Assembly (NCBI GenBank): GCA_027118455.1 | Contig: JAJAYZ010000085.1 | Coordinates: forward strand, 36,879-100,878 | Length of the DNA stretch: 64,000 bases | Direction of reading: 5' to 3' | DNA from: Actinomycetes bacterium | Lineage (GTDB): Bacteria; Actinomycetota; Actinomycetes; JAHEKZ01 | In this document: positions 1-8,793 of the stretch, piece by piece | How the letters are laid out: the number at the start of each line of letters is the position of its first letter | How positions within the stretch are numbered: position 1 is the first letter of the stretch | Made by a program: the position numbers and the translations under genes | The notes under the pieces: generated by a model | What the model saw: the letters and a program-made list of their open reading frames with translations, nothing else | What the model was told of the DNA's origin: nothing | Database searches by the model: none

Positions 1-382
<382 letters not shown>

Positions 383-661
383 TCAGCGCGAACCGCCGGC
401 TACCGCCGGCAAGATGGTCACCGTGTCACCGTCTGCGACCTCGGTGTCCAGTCCGGAGAGGAACCGGACGTCTTCGTCGTTGAGATAGACGTTGACGAAG
501 CGACGCAGGCCTGCGTCGTCGAGGAGTCGGTCAGCGATCCCAGGGTGGTTGGCCTCTAGGTCATCGATGACCCCCTTGAGGGTGCCCCCGGATGCCGGGA
601 CGGTCTTGGCGTCACCGGTGTAGGTGCGCAGGATCGTCGGGATGCTGACCTCGACGGCCAC
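383..661 (-). CDS. cysO: CysO, ThiS/MoaD-like sulfur carrier protein
   Basis: A 92-residue ubiquitin-fold sulfur carrier. It shows the conserved stretches VSIPTILRTYTGD, VNVYLNDEDVRFLSGLD and TVTILPAVAGG, typical of mycobacterial CysO. A GTG start at 661 follows a clear ribosome site (AAGGAGA). The carrier accepts sulfur as a C-terminal thiocarboxylate after the Gly-Gly, reacts with the CysM aminoacrylate, and the cysteine is then cut off by Mec. Odd point: the protein does not end at Gly-Gly but reads GGSR before the stop (386-397), so the active glycine would have to be exposed by proteolysis first. It is encoded between mec and cysM. Confidence 0.93.
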   Translation of the reverse strand: MAVEVSIPTILRTYTGDAKTVPASGGTLKGVIDDLEANHPGIADRLLDDAGLRRFVNVYLNDEDVRFLSGLDTEVADGDTVTILPAVAGGSR

Positions 662-687
662 GGTGGTCTCCTTCTGAGTTCTGGTGC

Positions 688-1146
688 TTAGGCGGGCTTG
701 TGGTTCAACGCCGAGACGATGCTCACTTCTTCCTCGGTGACGACGCCGTCCACGATGCGAAACGAACGGATCTGCTCAGTGTCGGGCTCTCGGGTCGACA
801 CCAGAACGTAGTGCGCATTCGGCTCGGACGCGTAGCTGACGTCAGTGCGAGACGGGTAGGCCTCGGTGGCGGTATGCGAGTGGTAGACCACCACCGGCTC
901 TTCGTCGCGCGCGTCCATCTGGCGATAGAGGCGCAACAGGTCCATGGAGTCGAACTCGTAAAACGTCGGAGACCTGGCCGCATTGGTCATGGGGACGAAC
1001 CGTTCTGGACGGTCCTGGCCCGCTGGTCCAGCGATGACGCCGCATGCTTCGTCGGGGTGGTCAGCCCGGGCGTGGGCCACCATCGCATCGATGAGGTCTT
1101 GGCCGATGACGAACACGGGCTCAAGGCTAGGGGGCCGAGTCGCCAT
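688..1146 (-). CDS. mec: Mec, JAMM-type zinc peptidase that releases cysteine from CysO
   Basis: About 152 residues. The JAMM/MPN+ zinc site is complete: Glu33 (in HPDEACGVI), His89 and His91 (YHSHT), Ser99 and Asp102, with the canonical HxH-x7-S-x2-D spacing. In M. tuberculosis the orthologue hydrolyses the CysO-cysteine adduct. I chose the ATG at 1146; another ATG at 1158 would add four residues. Both starts lie inside the 3' end of the DUF2017 gene, which indicates translational coupling. With cysO carrying a C-terminal extension here, this enzyme is also the obvious candidate to mature it. Confidence 0.92.
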   Translation of the reverse strand: MATRPPSLEPVFVIGQDLIDAMVAHARADHPDEACGVIAGPAGQDRPERFVPMTNAARSPTFYEFDSMDLLRLYRQMDARDEEPVVVYHSHTATEAYPSRTDVSYASEPNAHYVLVSTREPDTEQIRSFRIVDGVVTEEEVSIVSALNHKPA

Positions 1147-1684
1147 CGCCTGGACCACCCCAGTCGCCGGCCAGGACGTCGACCAGGAGCCCCTGCAGGT
1201 AGGTGAAGAGGCCGTACGACTGGTAGGCCTGAAGGTCTTCGCCGCCGGCCAGCACGCCGTCTTCGGTCACCCCCAACCTGGTGCCCAGCATCAGCCGCAG
1301 GTCGTTCAGCGCGCCCAGCAGCTGCCGTGCACCGGCAGCATCGACCAGCCCCGGCGTGAGCGCCACCCGACGCAGGGCCTCGGCGTCAGCGCGCTTGCGT
1401 TCGAGCAAGGTGGTCTGGGCGAACCGACGGAACTCAGCGGCAGCTTCTGGATCGTCGAGGACGCCGTCGGGCAGCAACCTGGCTCGAACCGGGTCCGAGG
1501 GTAGCTCGGGGGCTTCCTTCATCGTGGCGGCGAGCGCGTCAAGGGGATCGGAGGGGATCTCCGGTGCCGGTCCCAGAAGGTCATCGAGGTCTTGGACGTA
1601 GATGTTGATCACCCAGGCCCACTCGCTGAGGTCGACGTGGACACCTGTCCCGCCGGGCCCTCCCGGGGCGAACTCGGCCGTCAT
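1127..1684 (-). CDS. DUF2017 family protein
   Basis: About 185 residues of an actinobacterial family of unknown biochemical function that is regularly found beside clpS. Diagnostic segments are [19 protein letters not shown] near the N-terminus and [14 protein letters not shown] and [20 protein letters not shown] near the C-terminus, predicted mostly helical. The start ATG at 1684 overlaps the clpS stop in an ATGA arrangement, so the long reading frame extending further upstream is not used. The 3' end overlaps mec. Genome context suggests co-expression with ClpS and the cysteine carrier system, but no catalytic motif is visible. Confidence 0.85.
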   Translation of the reverse strand: MTAEFAPGGPGGTGVHVDLSEWAWVINIYVQDLDDLLGPAPEIPSDPLDALAATMKEAPELPSDPVRARLLPDGVLDDPEAAAEFRRFAQTTLLERKRADAEALRRVALTPGLVDAAGARQLLGALNDLRLMLGTRLGVTEDGVLAGGEDLQAYQSYGLFTYLQGLLVDVLAGDWGGPGDGDSAP

Positions 1685-1980
1685 CGGTCCTGCCGCATCG
1701 TGGCCCACAACCCGTAGCCGTGCAGTGCGGCGACGTCGCGCTCCATCTCCTCGCGTGAGCCGTTCGAGACTGCCGACCGGCCCTCCTCGTGAACCTGGAT
1801 CATCAGCTTCTCGGCCTTCTTCCGGTCGTATCCGAAGTACTCCTGGAAGACCAAGGCGACGTACGTCATCAAGTTGACCGGGTCGTTCCACACCACCGTG
1901 ACCCACGGGACGTCCGGAGCCGTCAGCCCCTCAGTCTGGGGGCGCTCAACCTCAGTGGGTGCAATGGACACGCCACCCAT
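1681..1980 (-). CDS. clpS: ClpS, N-end-rule adaptor for the Clp protease
   Basis: A 99-residue adaptor that hands N-degron substrates to the ClpC/ClpP machinery. The substrate-binding pocket motif [11 protein letters not shown] and the helix with IQVHEEGRS are present. The start is uncertain: ATG at 1980 gives the usual size, while ATG at 2034 adds 18 residues that form a 10-residue imperfect repeat. Neither has a strong ribosome site. It is the first gene of a tightly packed clpS - DUF2017 - mec - cysO - cysM transcription unit, with overlapping stops and starts, divergent from a class V aminotransferase gene. Confidence 0.9.
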   Translation of the reverse strand: MGGVSIAPTEVERPQTEGLTAPDVPWVTVVWNDPVNLMTYVALVFQEYFGYDRKKAEKLMIQVHEEGRSAVSNGSREEMERDVAALHGYGLWATMRQDR

Positions 1981-2040
1981 GGTGCCACTGCGAGGTGACA
2001 CCACATCCACCGTGCCATCCCCGGATGACACCATGGGGAG
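1981..2040. repeat. Imperfect 30-bp direct repeat between clpS and the divergent aminotransferase gene
   Basis: Two consecutive 30-bp units (1981-2010 and 2011-2040) share GTGCCA at the same offset (1982-1987 and 2012-2017) and TGACACCA at the same offset (1996-2003 and 2026-2033). Overall identity is about 17 of 30. This could be a repeated regulatory site in the divergent promoter. Alternatively, because 30 bp is ten codons, it could be a coding repeat in a longer ClpS N-terminus. Confidence 0.4.
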
Positions 2041-2061
2041 TCAGGAACCAAGGAGGCGCCC

Positions 2062-3786
2062 ATGCAGATCCCCGCCCGTACCCCCGGGCTGCCCGAACCT
2101 GCGCTACTCGCCCAGATCCGCGAGGGCGTGATCGGAGATGACACCGTCATGCCTGGCCCCTATGGCCCGCGCCGCGTCACATACGCCGACTACACGGCCA
2201 GCGGCCGGGCGCTCGGCTTCATCGAAGACTTCATCCGCGACCAGGTGCTCCCCCGCTACGCCAACACCCACACCGAGTCGAGCGGCACCGGGCGTCAGAC
2301 GACCAGGCTCCGCGAAGATGCGCGCCACATCATCGCCGAAGCCATCAGCGGCGACGCCAACACCTGCGTCATCTTCTGCGGGGCCGGCGCTACCGGAGCC
2401 ATCGACCGCCTGATCGCCGTTCTCGGACTCCGCCTCCCCTCAGCGTTGGAGGACGCGTACGGTCTGGACGCGCACATCCCCGACGCCGAGCGCCCTGTGG
2501 TGTTCACCGGTCCCTTCGAGCACCACTCCAACGAGTTGCCATGGCGTGAGTCGATTGCCGATGTCATCCGGATCCCCGAGGACGCCGACGGTCACATCGA
2601 CCAACGAGCGCTAGCCGAAGAGCTCGAGCGCTACCACGATCGACCATTGCGGATCGGTGCCTTCTCCGCGGCCAGCAACGTCACCGGAATCGTCAGCGAC
2701 ACCTACGGCGTCTCAGCGCTGCTCCACCGGAACGGTGCCCTTGCCATATGGGACTTCGCTGCCGCCGGCCCATACGTCGACATCGACATGGTGGCGCCCG
2801 ACGGCGAAGACCCGCTCGCCTACAAGGACGCGATCGTGCTCTCGCCCCACAAGTTCGTGGGTGGCCCTGGCACGCCCGGCATCCTCGCGGTGCGGCGGCA
2901 ACTGCTGAAGAACCGCGTACCTGCGGTTGTCGGCGGAGGAACCGTTGCCTACGTCAACCCCGAAGAGCATGTCTACCTCTCTGACCCTGTCCACCGCGAG
3001 GAAGCGGGAACTCCCGCCATCGTCGAGTCCATTCGCGCCGGCCTGGTCTTTCAGCTCAAGGATGCCGTTGGGGTCGACGTGATTCGGGCCCATGAGAGCG
3101 ACTACGTCCACCGTGCCATCTCGGCATGGGCCGCCGTGCCCGAGATCGAGGTTCTCGGCAACCTCGACGCCGAGCGGCTCTCGATCCTGTCTTTCGTGGT
3201 GCGTCGCCCCGGTGGCCGATACCTGCACCACAACGCGGTGGTCGCGCTCCTCAATGACCTCTTCGGCATTCAGGCACGCGGCGGATGTTCGTGCGCTGGC
3301 CCTTACGGTCACCGACTACTCGGCATCGACGTGGAGCGGTCCCACGAGTACGAGCGCGCCATCACCGCTGGCTGCGAAGGCATCAAGCCCGGCTGGGTCC
3401 GCGTCAACTTCAACTACTTCATCGACGAGGACGTGTTTCAGTACGTCGTGAAAGCGATTGCGTTCGTGGCCCGTCGCGGAAACGCTTTCCTGGCCGACTA
3501 CGCCTTCAACCCCGACACCGGGCTGTGGCGTCACCGGGCCGAGCCGAACAAGGCCCCCCTCAGCCTCGCCGATCTCACCTACGATCCCGAGGGCCGCCTC
3601 ACTCAGCCTGCGGCGCCCCGAACGGCAGATGCCTCGGCATTCGATGACTATCTGGCCGAGGCTGAACGCCTACTCGCGGAGCGCAGTTCGAGCGCCTCGG
3701 TCGGGGACAACGCGCACGTCACCGCCGACTTCGACGCACTCAGGTGGTTCGAGCTGCCGGCAGAGTGCCTGGTGACGCGAGGTTAG
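2062..3786 (+). CDS. Class V aminotransferase-fold PLP enzyme (cysteine desulfurase-like)
   Basis: A 574-residue PLP-dependent enzyme. The Schiff-base lysine is Lys264 in LSPHKFVGGPG. A histidine pair at 154-155 (FEHHSNELPW) sits where the cofactor-stacking His occurs in the NifS/SufS fold. Cysteines at 409 and 411 (RGGCSCAGPYG) lie where desulfurases keep their active cysteine. A ~100-residue C-terminal extension makes it longer than SufS. It has a perfect AGGAGG ribosome site 7 nt before ATG. It stands divergent from the CysO-dependent cysteine operon, so a role in sulfur handling is attractive but is inference; other class V substrates are possible. Its stop overlaps the end of the convergent GH18 gene. 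Confidence 0.8.
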   Translation: MQIPARTPGLPEPALLAQIREGVIGDDTVMPGPYGPRRVTYADYTASGRALGFIEDFIRDQVLPRYANTHTESSGTGRQTTRLREDARHIIAEAISGDANTCVIFCGAGATGAIDRLIAVLGLRLPSALEDAYGLDAHIPDAERPVVFTGPFEHHSNELPWRESIADVIRIPEDADGHIDQRALAEELERYHDRPLRIGAFSAASNVTGIVSDTYGVSALLHRNGALAIWDFAAAGPYVDIDMVAPDGEDPLAYKDAIVLSPHKFVGGPGTPGILAVRRQLLKNRVPAVVGGGTVAYVNPEEHVYLSDPVHREEAGTPAIVESIRAGLVFQLKDAVGVDVIRAHESDYVHRAISAWAAVPEIEVLGNLDAERLSILSFVVRRPGGRYLHHNAVVALLNDLFGIQARGGCSCAGPYGHRLLGIDVERSHEYERAITAGCEGIKPGWVRVNFNYFIDEDVFQYVVKAIAFVARRGNAFLADYAFNPDTGLWRHRAEPNKAPLSLADLTYDPEGRLTQPAAPRTADASAFDDYLAEAERLLAERSSSASVGDNAHVTADFDALRWFELPAECLVTRG

Positions 3787-4922
3787 CTGGTCGCCAACGA
3801 GCGGCCGTACTGCTTCAGCAGCGGCCAGGACCCACGACCTTCGTTCCCCAGTGCCCAGATCGCGATCCCGCGGAGGGCGTACTTGTCCACCAGCTGTGAT
3901 TTGGTCTCCAGCGACTTCCCGTCGTCGAACCAGGCGACTCGCTTGGCACGGCACGTGAGACCACCCGATGAGTACTTACGCACGTAGGTGAAGCGACGGC
4001 TGGTGCCGCGCTCCTGCCAATTGGGGGTCTTGCCCACCGTCTCGGCGAATGCCCGCATCTGGCGAGTGCTCCGCGAGACCGTCGTGCGTGCGATGGAGGG
4101 GCAGTGGCCCGAGACGGTATTGACGAACCAGTCTCGGCCGTAGGCGGGCATCCCCACCGAGATCTTGCGTGGGGCGATCGCTCGCGACGCGTACGAGGCA
4201 ACATCGTTGACCCACCACTTGGGGGCAATGGGGCCAGGAGACCCCCCGCTCCAGTGGAAGTCGTACGTCATGATCCGCACCCGGTCAGCCTGCCGACCCA
4301 GCGCCGGGTAGTTGTACACCCACCAGTTCGGGTCAGTTCTCGAGGTGCGAGCAGCGACGGTCACCGAGGTGACTGCACCCAGCCGATCGAGTCTGGCGTT
4401 GAGATCGCGAATCAGGGCCGGGTAGTACTTCCGCACCGTCGCCTTCGCAGACGACGAACCGAAGTTGATCGACTCGTAGTCGAGGTCGATGCCATCGAGG
4501 TTGTAGCGATCGACCACATTGGCCAGAGCTCGTGCGTGCGCCACCCGGCGATCGGGGTTCTTGATGATCTGCGCGAACTGGTCAGCGGTCAGCTCAGTCG
4601 CGACGGTCGGGATGTTCGCAATTCCAGCGCCCCTCAGCGACCGGCGCATGTGCCGCCACTCATCGGTGTTGGCAGTCAGGGCGATGTCAGTCTTGGAGTT
4701 GGCGTCGAAGACGAACGGTGAGGCGTCCTGGAAGACATTGGCGTTGTCCACGACCGACTTCGTAGCGTCCGCAGTGTTCCAGTACGGCAGCCAGCCGGTG
4801 ACGAACTTCCTCGGGGGCGGAGGATCTGCCGCACCGGCCTGCCCGGGCACCACGACAGCCAGCACGGATGCTGCTGCCAGGCAGGCGACGAGGGGCGCGC
4901 CGATGCCACGCAGAACTCTCAC
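3783..4922 (-). CDS. Secreted glycoside hydrolase family 18 protein
   Basis: A 379-residue exported protein with a signal peptide (hydrophobic residues ~8-28, cleavage near AGAADP). The GH18 signature DxxDxDxE is intact as DGIDLDYE at 143-150, with Glu150 the expected acid/base. FVTGWLPYWN starts the barrel and RIMTYDFHWSGG matches the later substrate-binding strand. The sequence is closer to spore-cortex/YaaH-type peptidoglycan or N-acetylglucosaminidase relatives than to classical chitinases, so the polymer attacked is uncertain. It lies 13 nt downstream of a second GH18 gene on the same strand, apparently co-transcribed. Confidence 0.88.
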   Translation of the reverse strand: MRVLRGIGAPLVACLAAASVLAVVVPGQAGAADPPPPRKFVTGWLPYWNTADATKSVVDNANVFQDASPFVFDANSKTDIALTANTDEWRHMRRSLRGAGIANIPTVATELTADQFAQIIKNPDRRVAHARALANVVDRYNLDGIDLDYESINFGSSSAKATVRKYYPALIRDLNARLDRLGAVTSVTVAARTSRTDPNWWVYNYPALGRQADRVRIMTYDFHWSGGSPGPIAPKWWVNDVASYASRAIAPRKISVGMPAYGRDWFVNTVSGHCPSIARTTVSRSTRQMRAFAETVGKTPNWQERGTSRRFTYVRKYSSGGLTCRAKRVAWFDDGKSLETKSQLVDKYALRGIAIWALGNEGRGSWPLLKQYGRSLATS

Positions 4923-4935
4923 GAGAAGAACGTCC

Positions 4936-6702
4936 TTACTCCACGCTGACGGTCATGGTGGCGCTCAACCCCCCTGAGTGCTTGAGGTCACTGGCTGCCA
5001 CCACGCGTACCTGGTGTCCTTCGACGCTCTGGAAGCTCCCCTTGAGCGTGAATGAGTCGTCTGCTGTCGTCTTTCTGGAGACGGTGCTTACCCATCGTCC
5101 ATCCACGCGCTTCTGGAGCGTGACGCTGATGCCCTCCCCCTTCGGAGCGACCGACCCGGTGACCTTGAAGGTTTCGCCGGGGGCGACGACGGGCGGACCG
5201 ACCGCGGCGCTGACCACGTGCCGAACCGAGACACCGGCCACCGGCGTGAGGGTGGTGGCCCAGTCCCAGCCGGGTGCAAGCCGGAGGCGCCACTCAAAGG
5301 TGCGGTCTGCGACCTCCGGAATCGACACCGAACCGTCGGCAAGAGTGTTTGCCATACCGACGGCAGACCAGGCGTTGCCCGGAACCCGTCGGAGCACGGT
5401 CACCTGCTGACCAGCGATCGGAAGGCCAGCGATCGAGAACTTCCCATCAACGGTGAACGACGATCCGTACCCCACTGATGCCGGAACCGTGACGGATGAA
5501 CGAGCCGGCGCTGGCGAAAGGCTCTTGGCAAAGGTCTCGGCCTTTTTCCACAGCGCCGGGTCTTCGACGCCAAGGCGCCAGACGGCGACGCCCTGGATCC
5601 CCAGTTGCTGGGCGAGCTGCAAACGGGTCAGCGCCGAGCGTCCTTCACCGAACCTGACTCGGCGCATGACGACGCAGTTGCCGTACTCAGGGTACGGACG
5701 CCGGTAGTCGAAGTGGTACTCGCCAGCCTTGTCGCTCCACGCAGGAGTCGCGTTGTACGTGGCCTTCAGCCCCAGCGCCTGTTGCGCCGTCGGTGAAACC
5801 GTTCCCTTGGCGGCGTCAGGACAGGTTCCCTTCAGTGTCCTGACGTACCAGTTCTGGCCATACTGCGGGACCCCGATCGAGAGCGGCACACCCTTGAACT
5901 TGGTCTTGGCGTACTTGATGACGTCGCGCGTCCAGTCGAGCGGACCGATCGGACCTGGCGGTGTGGACGCGGTGCTGTAGTCGTAGGTCATGACCCGGAC
6001 GCGATCGACGCTGCGGCCGATCGCGGCGTAATCGAAGACCTCCCAGTTGGGGCCGGACGCCGAACGACGCGCGGGAACGGCCACAGACAGCAGTGCATCC
6101 ATCGCATGGAGGCGATTGCGGAGCCTGTCGAGGAAGACCGGGAAGAGCTTCTTGACGGCGGTGCGGTCAGCGCCAACACTGCCGAAGTTCATGCCCTCGA
6201 AGTCGATATCGGCACCATCAGAACCGGTGCGCTCCACCATCGCGACGATCTCGTCGATCAGTGCTGAACGGCGGTCGGCGTCTTGCAGCAGCCCCGCCAT
6301 TTCGGCGGCATTGATGCCCTCATCATTGATGGTCGGCAGGGCGGCGATGCCAGCCGAATGCAGATCGTCAATGCCGCTGATCAAGCTGCTCTCTGATTGC
6401 GCGTTGTCGCCCTGGGGCAGAACCTGCTAGGACGTGGTGGCCCGATACCAGAAGGGCGAGATCTCCGAGACGACGTCGGCGTGCGCGACCACAGATGCAA
6501 TTCCGGCGCTGAAATCACGATGGGAGATCCACCCCGTCACAACGCGCCGCTCCGACAGCGGCGAGAGACCAACAGTCGTGGTGGGCGACGGCGCCGCATC
6601 GGTCGACGTCAGAACAAAGGTCAGCAGCGGCAGCGCGACCAGGAGAGCCAGCAGCCCGGTCAGTGCCGTTCTCGTTCTGGAGTACGCCAACGCCATGGCC
6701 AT
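4936..6702 (-). pseudogene. Secreted GH18 protein with two C-terminal beta-sandwich domains, interrupted by an in-frame TAG
   Basis: The reading frame starts near ATG 6702 with a signal segment (TALTGLLALLVALPLLTFVL) and continues into the GH18 first strand RRVVTGWISHRD. It meets TAG at 6427-6429 and then resumes in the same frame through the catalytic motif DGADIDFE, RVMTYDYST and two repeated Ig-like domains to a stop at 4936. Without the amber codon the product would be about 588 residues. It is a paralogue of the downstream GH18 gene. The codon after the stop is CAG, so a CAG-to-TAG change or a base-calling error is the simplest explanation. Initiation at TTG 6384 would yield a protein lacking signal peptide and first barrel strand. 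Confidence 0.8.
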
Positions 6703-6730
6703 CTCGCCCGCACTAGTCGGTCTCGACAGG

Positions 6731-7906
6731 CTACCTGTCGCCACGCGGAGCCCAGCTCCACGCGTAGTCGGGATCATCTGCTTCGATCGCTGCCGGCCCG
6801 ATGTCGAGCGGGCGGAAGGTATCGATCATCACCGCTGTCTCATCAGTTGATTCAACCCCAAGGCTCGCCTCCACCGCTCCCGGCTGAGGGCCGTGCGTAC
6901 ATCCGCTCGGATGCAGGGTGAGTGACCCATGGCCGATTCCAGAACCACGCCGGCTGGTGAACTCACCACCTACGTAAAAGAGCACCTCGTCGGAGTCGAC
7001 GTTGGCGTGGTTGTACGGGGTTGGGATCGCGTCCGGGTGGTAGTCGAGCTTTCGCGGTACGAATGAGCAGACGACGAAGTTAGGCCCGGCGAAGGTCTGG
7101 TGCACTGTCGGCGGCTGGTGGATCCGCCCGGTGATGGGTTCGAAGTCAGCAATGTTGAGCGCATACGGATACAGGCCACCGTCCCACCCGACGACGTCGA
7201 AGGGGTGATGGGCGTAGACGAACCGCGACATGCCGCCGCGCGTGCGCACCAGCACCTCCACATCCTCGCCCTCTTCGACGAGGGGCGCGTCAGGGACGCG
7301 CAGGTCGCGTTCGCAGAACGGTGCATGCTCGAGAAACTGACCGCGCTTGGAGAGATACCGACTCGGCGCACCAATGTGTCCACTCGCCTCGACGACCAGC
7401 AGACGCAGCGGGTCACCCGCCGCCGGCACGACCCGATACGTGGTCGAGGTAGGAATCACCATGTAGTCACCGAGCCCGACCGGGAGGCGCCCGAATACCG
7501 ACTCGACGACACCAGCCCCCGACTCGACATACAGCAACTCGTCGCCCGTCCCGTTCCGGTAGAGCGGGGACGGAACGCTCGCCACGCAGTACGAGACCCG
7601 TACGTCGGCGTTGCCGAACATCAGTTTGCGTGCCGTGACGGCGTCGTCAGAGGGCCCGACGGAGATCTTGTGGGCACGCACGTGTCGCGGTGTCAGCGGG
7701 TGGTTCGGCCACAACTCACCAGCCGGGTCTGACCACACCTCGATCGCCCGCACAGCTGTCGGAAGGTTCCGGTGGTAGAGCAGAGCCGACTCGCTGGAGA
7801 AGCCTTCCTGACCCATGAGCTCTTCGGAGTAAAGACCGCCGTCCGGCCGACGGAACTGGGTGTGCCGCTTACGAGGGATGTCGCCGACGGTCCGGTAGTG
7901 CGTCAC
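6731..7906 (-). CDS. hmgA: Homogentisate 1,2-dioxygenase
   Basis: A 391-residue Fe(II) cupin dioxygenase that opens the ring of homogentisate to maleylacetoacetate in tyrosine/phenylalanine breakdown. Recognisable family stretches are RTVGDIPRKRHTQFR, LMGQEGFSSESALLYH, YNHANVDSDEVLFYV and the C-terminal metal region LTLHPSGCTHGPQPG. The start is GTG at 7906. It is divergent, by about 65 bp, from an unknown gene followed by fahA, the next-but-one step of the pathway. No maleylacetoacetate isomerase gene is visible in the window. Confidence 0.93.
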   Translation of the reverse strand: MTHYRTVGDIPRKRHTQFRRPDGGLYSEELMGQEGFSSESALLYHRNLPTAVRAIEVWSDPAGELWPNHPLTPRHVRAHKISVGPSDDAVTARKLMFGNADVRVSYCVASVPSPLYRNGTGDELLYVESGAGVVESVFGRLPVGLGDYMVIPTSTTYRVVPAAGDPLRLLVVEASGHIGAPSRYLSKRGQFLEHAPFCERDLRVPDAPLVEEGEDVEVLVRTRGGMSRFVYAHHPFDVVGWDGGLYPYALNIADFEPITGRIHQPPTVHQTFAGPNFVVCSFVPRKLDYHPDAIPTPYNHANVDSDEVLFYVGGEFTSRRGSGIGHGSLTLHPSGCTHGPQPGAVEASLGVESTDETAVMIDTFRPLDIGPAAIEADDPDYAWSWAPRGDR

Positions 7907-7958
7907 GCGTCCTCCATCGCTGGGGCTCCCGGGTATGGGGGCGCTCTCGACTTTCCGA

Positions 7959-7964
7959 TAACGT
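7959..7964 (+). promoter_or_regulatory. Putative -10 box for a leaderless transcript of the gene at 7972
   Basis: TAACGT fits the actinobacterial TANNNT consensus and lies 7 nt before the GTG start, with no Shine-Dalgarno sequence in between. This suggests transcription begins at or next to the start codon. Confidence 0.4.
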
Positions 7965-7971
7965 CGCTACC

Positions 7972-8793
7972 GTGTCAAGTATCAACGGACTCGCACTGTC
8001 CCTGATTGACGATGCGGCCGTCTTCCCGCCGGGTAATGCGTCTCTCGACGACGCCATCACCGGGTACTACAACCGCTTTGAGACCAACCAGCAGGAAATT
8101 GTTGGTCCACTGCTGATTCCAGCCTCCGCCGTGGACTCCCTAAGGACGCACGCGGATCCCCTTCGCATGCTCGACGTCGCCATCGTCGGCGACACCGGCT
8201 TTGACGGGCTCGTGGCCGCGCGAGACTCTCTCGAAAACGATACGTGGATCGCCGTCCAGCACGTCGAGCTTCGCGCGCCATCGGATGGCGCGATCGGCGA
8301 GTCAGTGGGCACCCTGCTCGGTGCATTGGCATTCACCGTTCCCACGTACGTCGAGCTGCCGGTCACCGAAGCGCCCGCCGGACTTAACGTCCTGGCCGCC
8401 GACGGTGCAGAGCGGGCAAAGTTCCGCACCGGCCCGTACGAAGTTCCCTCGCCGGATCAGTTGGCCGCCGCCATCGGTGCGGCGGTCCGGCTTCGCGTCC
8501 CGTTCAAACTCACCGGCGGACTGCACCACGCGCTGCCCACCCACGACGAGGCAAGCAATCGGCAGCACCACGGCCTCCTCAACGTCCTGGCGGCCACTGC
8601 GGCGGCAACCGAAGAGGGCGACGACCTCGAGCTTGCCCGGCTCCTTGCATCCGCTGACCCTGACCAACTACTTGCTCAGCTGGGTACCGTCGACGCCGGA
8701 GTCATTCGGCGGCACTTCAAGTCGGTGGGCTCCTGCAGCATCGATGAGCCCTACCAAGAACTGGTGCGTTACGGGGTGGTGGAGGAGTCATGA
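7972..8793 (+). CDS. Conserved-looking protein of unknown function in the homogentisate gene group
   Basis: A 273-residue soluble protein that I do not recognise. It begins SSINGLALSLIDDAAVFPPGNASL; later blocks include IVGDTGFDGLVAARDSL, FRTGPYEVPSPDQLAAAI, VPFKLTGGLHHALPTHDEA and HGLLNVLAATAAATEEG. No signal peptide or membrane segment is seen. The KLTGGLHHALP stretch, with paired histidines after a predicted strand, could be a metal or phosphate site, but this is a guess. It overlaps fahA by 4 nt (ATGA) and is divergent from hmgA, so it is very likely a functional part of the homogentisate pathway, perhaps an accessory or isomerase-like role. Confidence 0.7.
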   Translation: MSSINGLALSLIDDAAVFPPGNASLDDAITGYYNRFETNQQEIVGPLLIPASAVDSLRTHADPLRMLDVAIVGDTGFDGLVAARDSLENDTWIAVQHVELRAPSDGAIGESVGTLLGALAFTVPTYVELPVTEAPAGLNVLAADGAERAKFRTGPYEVPSPDQLAAAIGAAVRLRVPFKLTGGLHHALPTHDEASNRQHHGLLNVLAATAAATEEGDDLELARLLASADPDQLLAQLGTVDAGVIRRHFKSVGSCSIDEPYQELVRYGVVEES

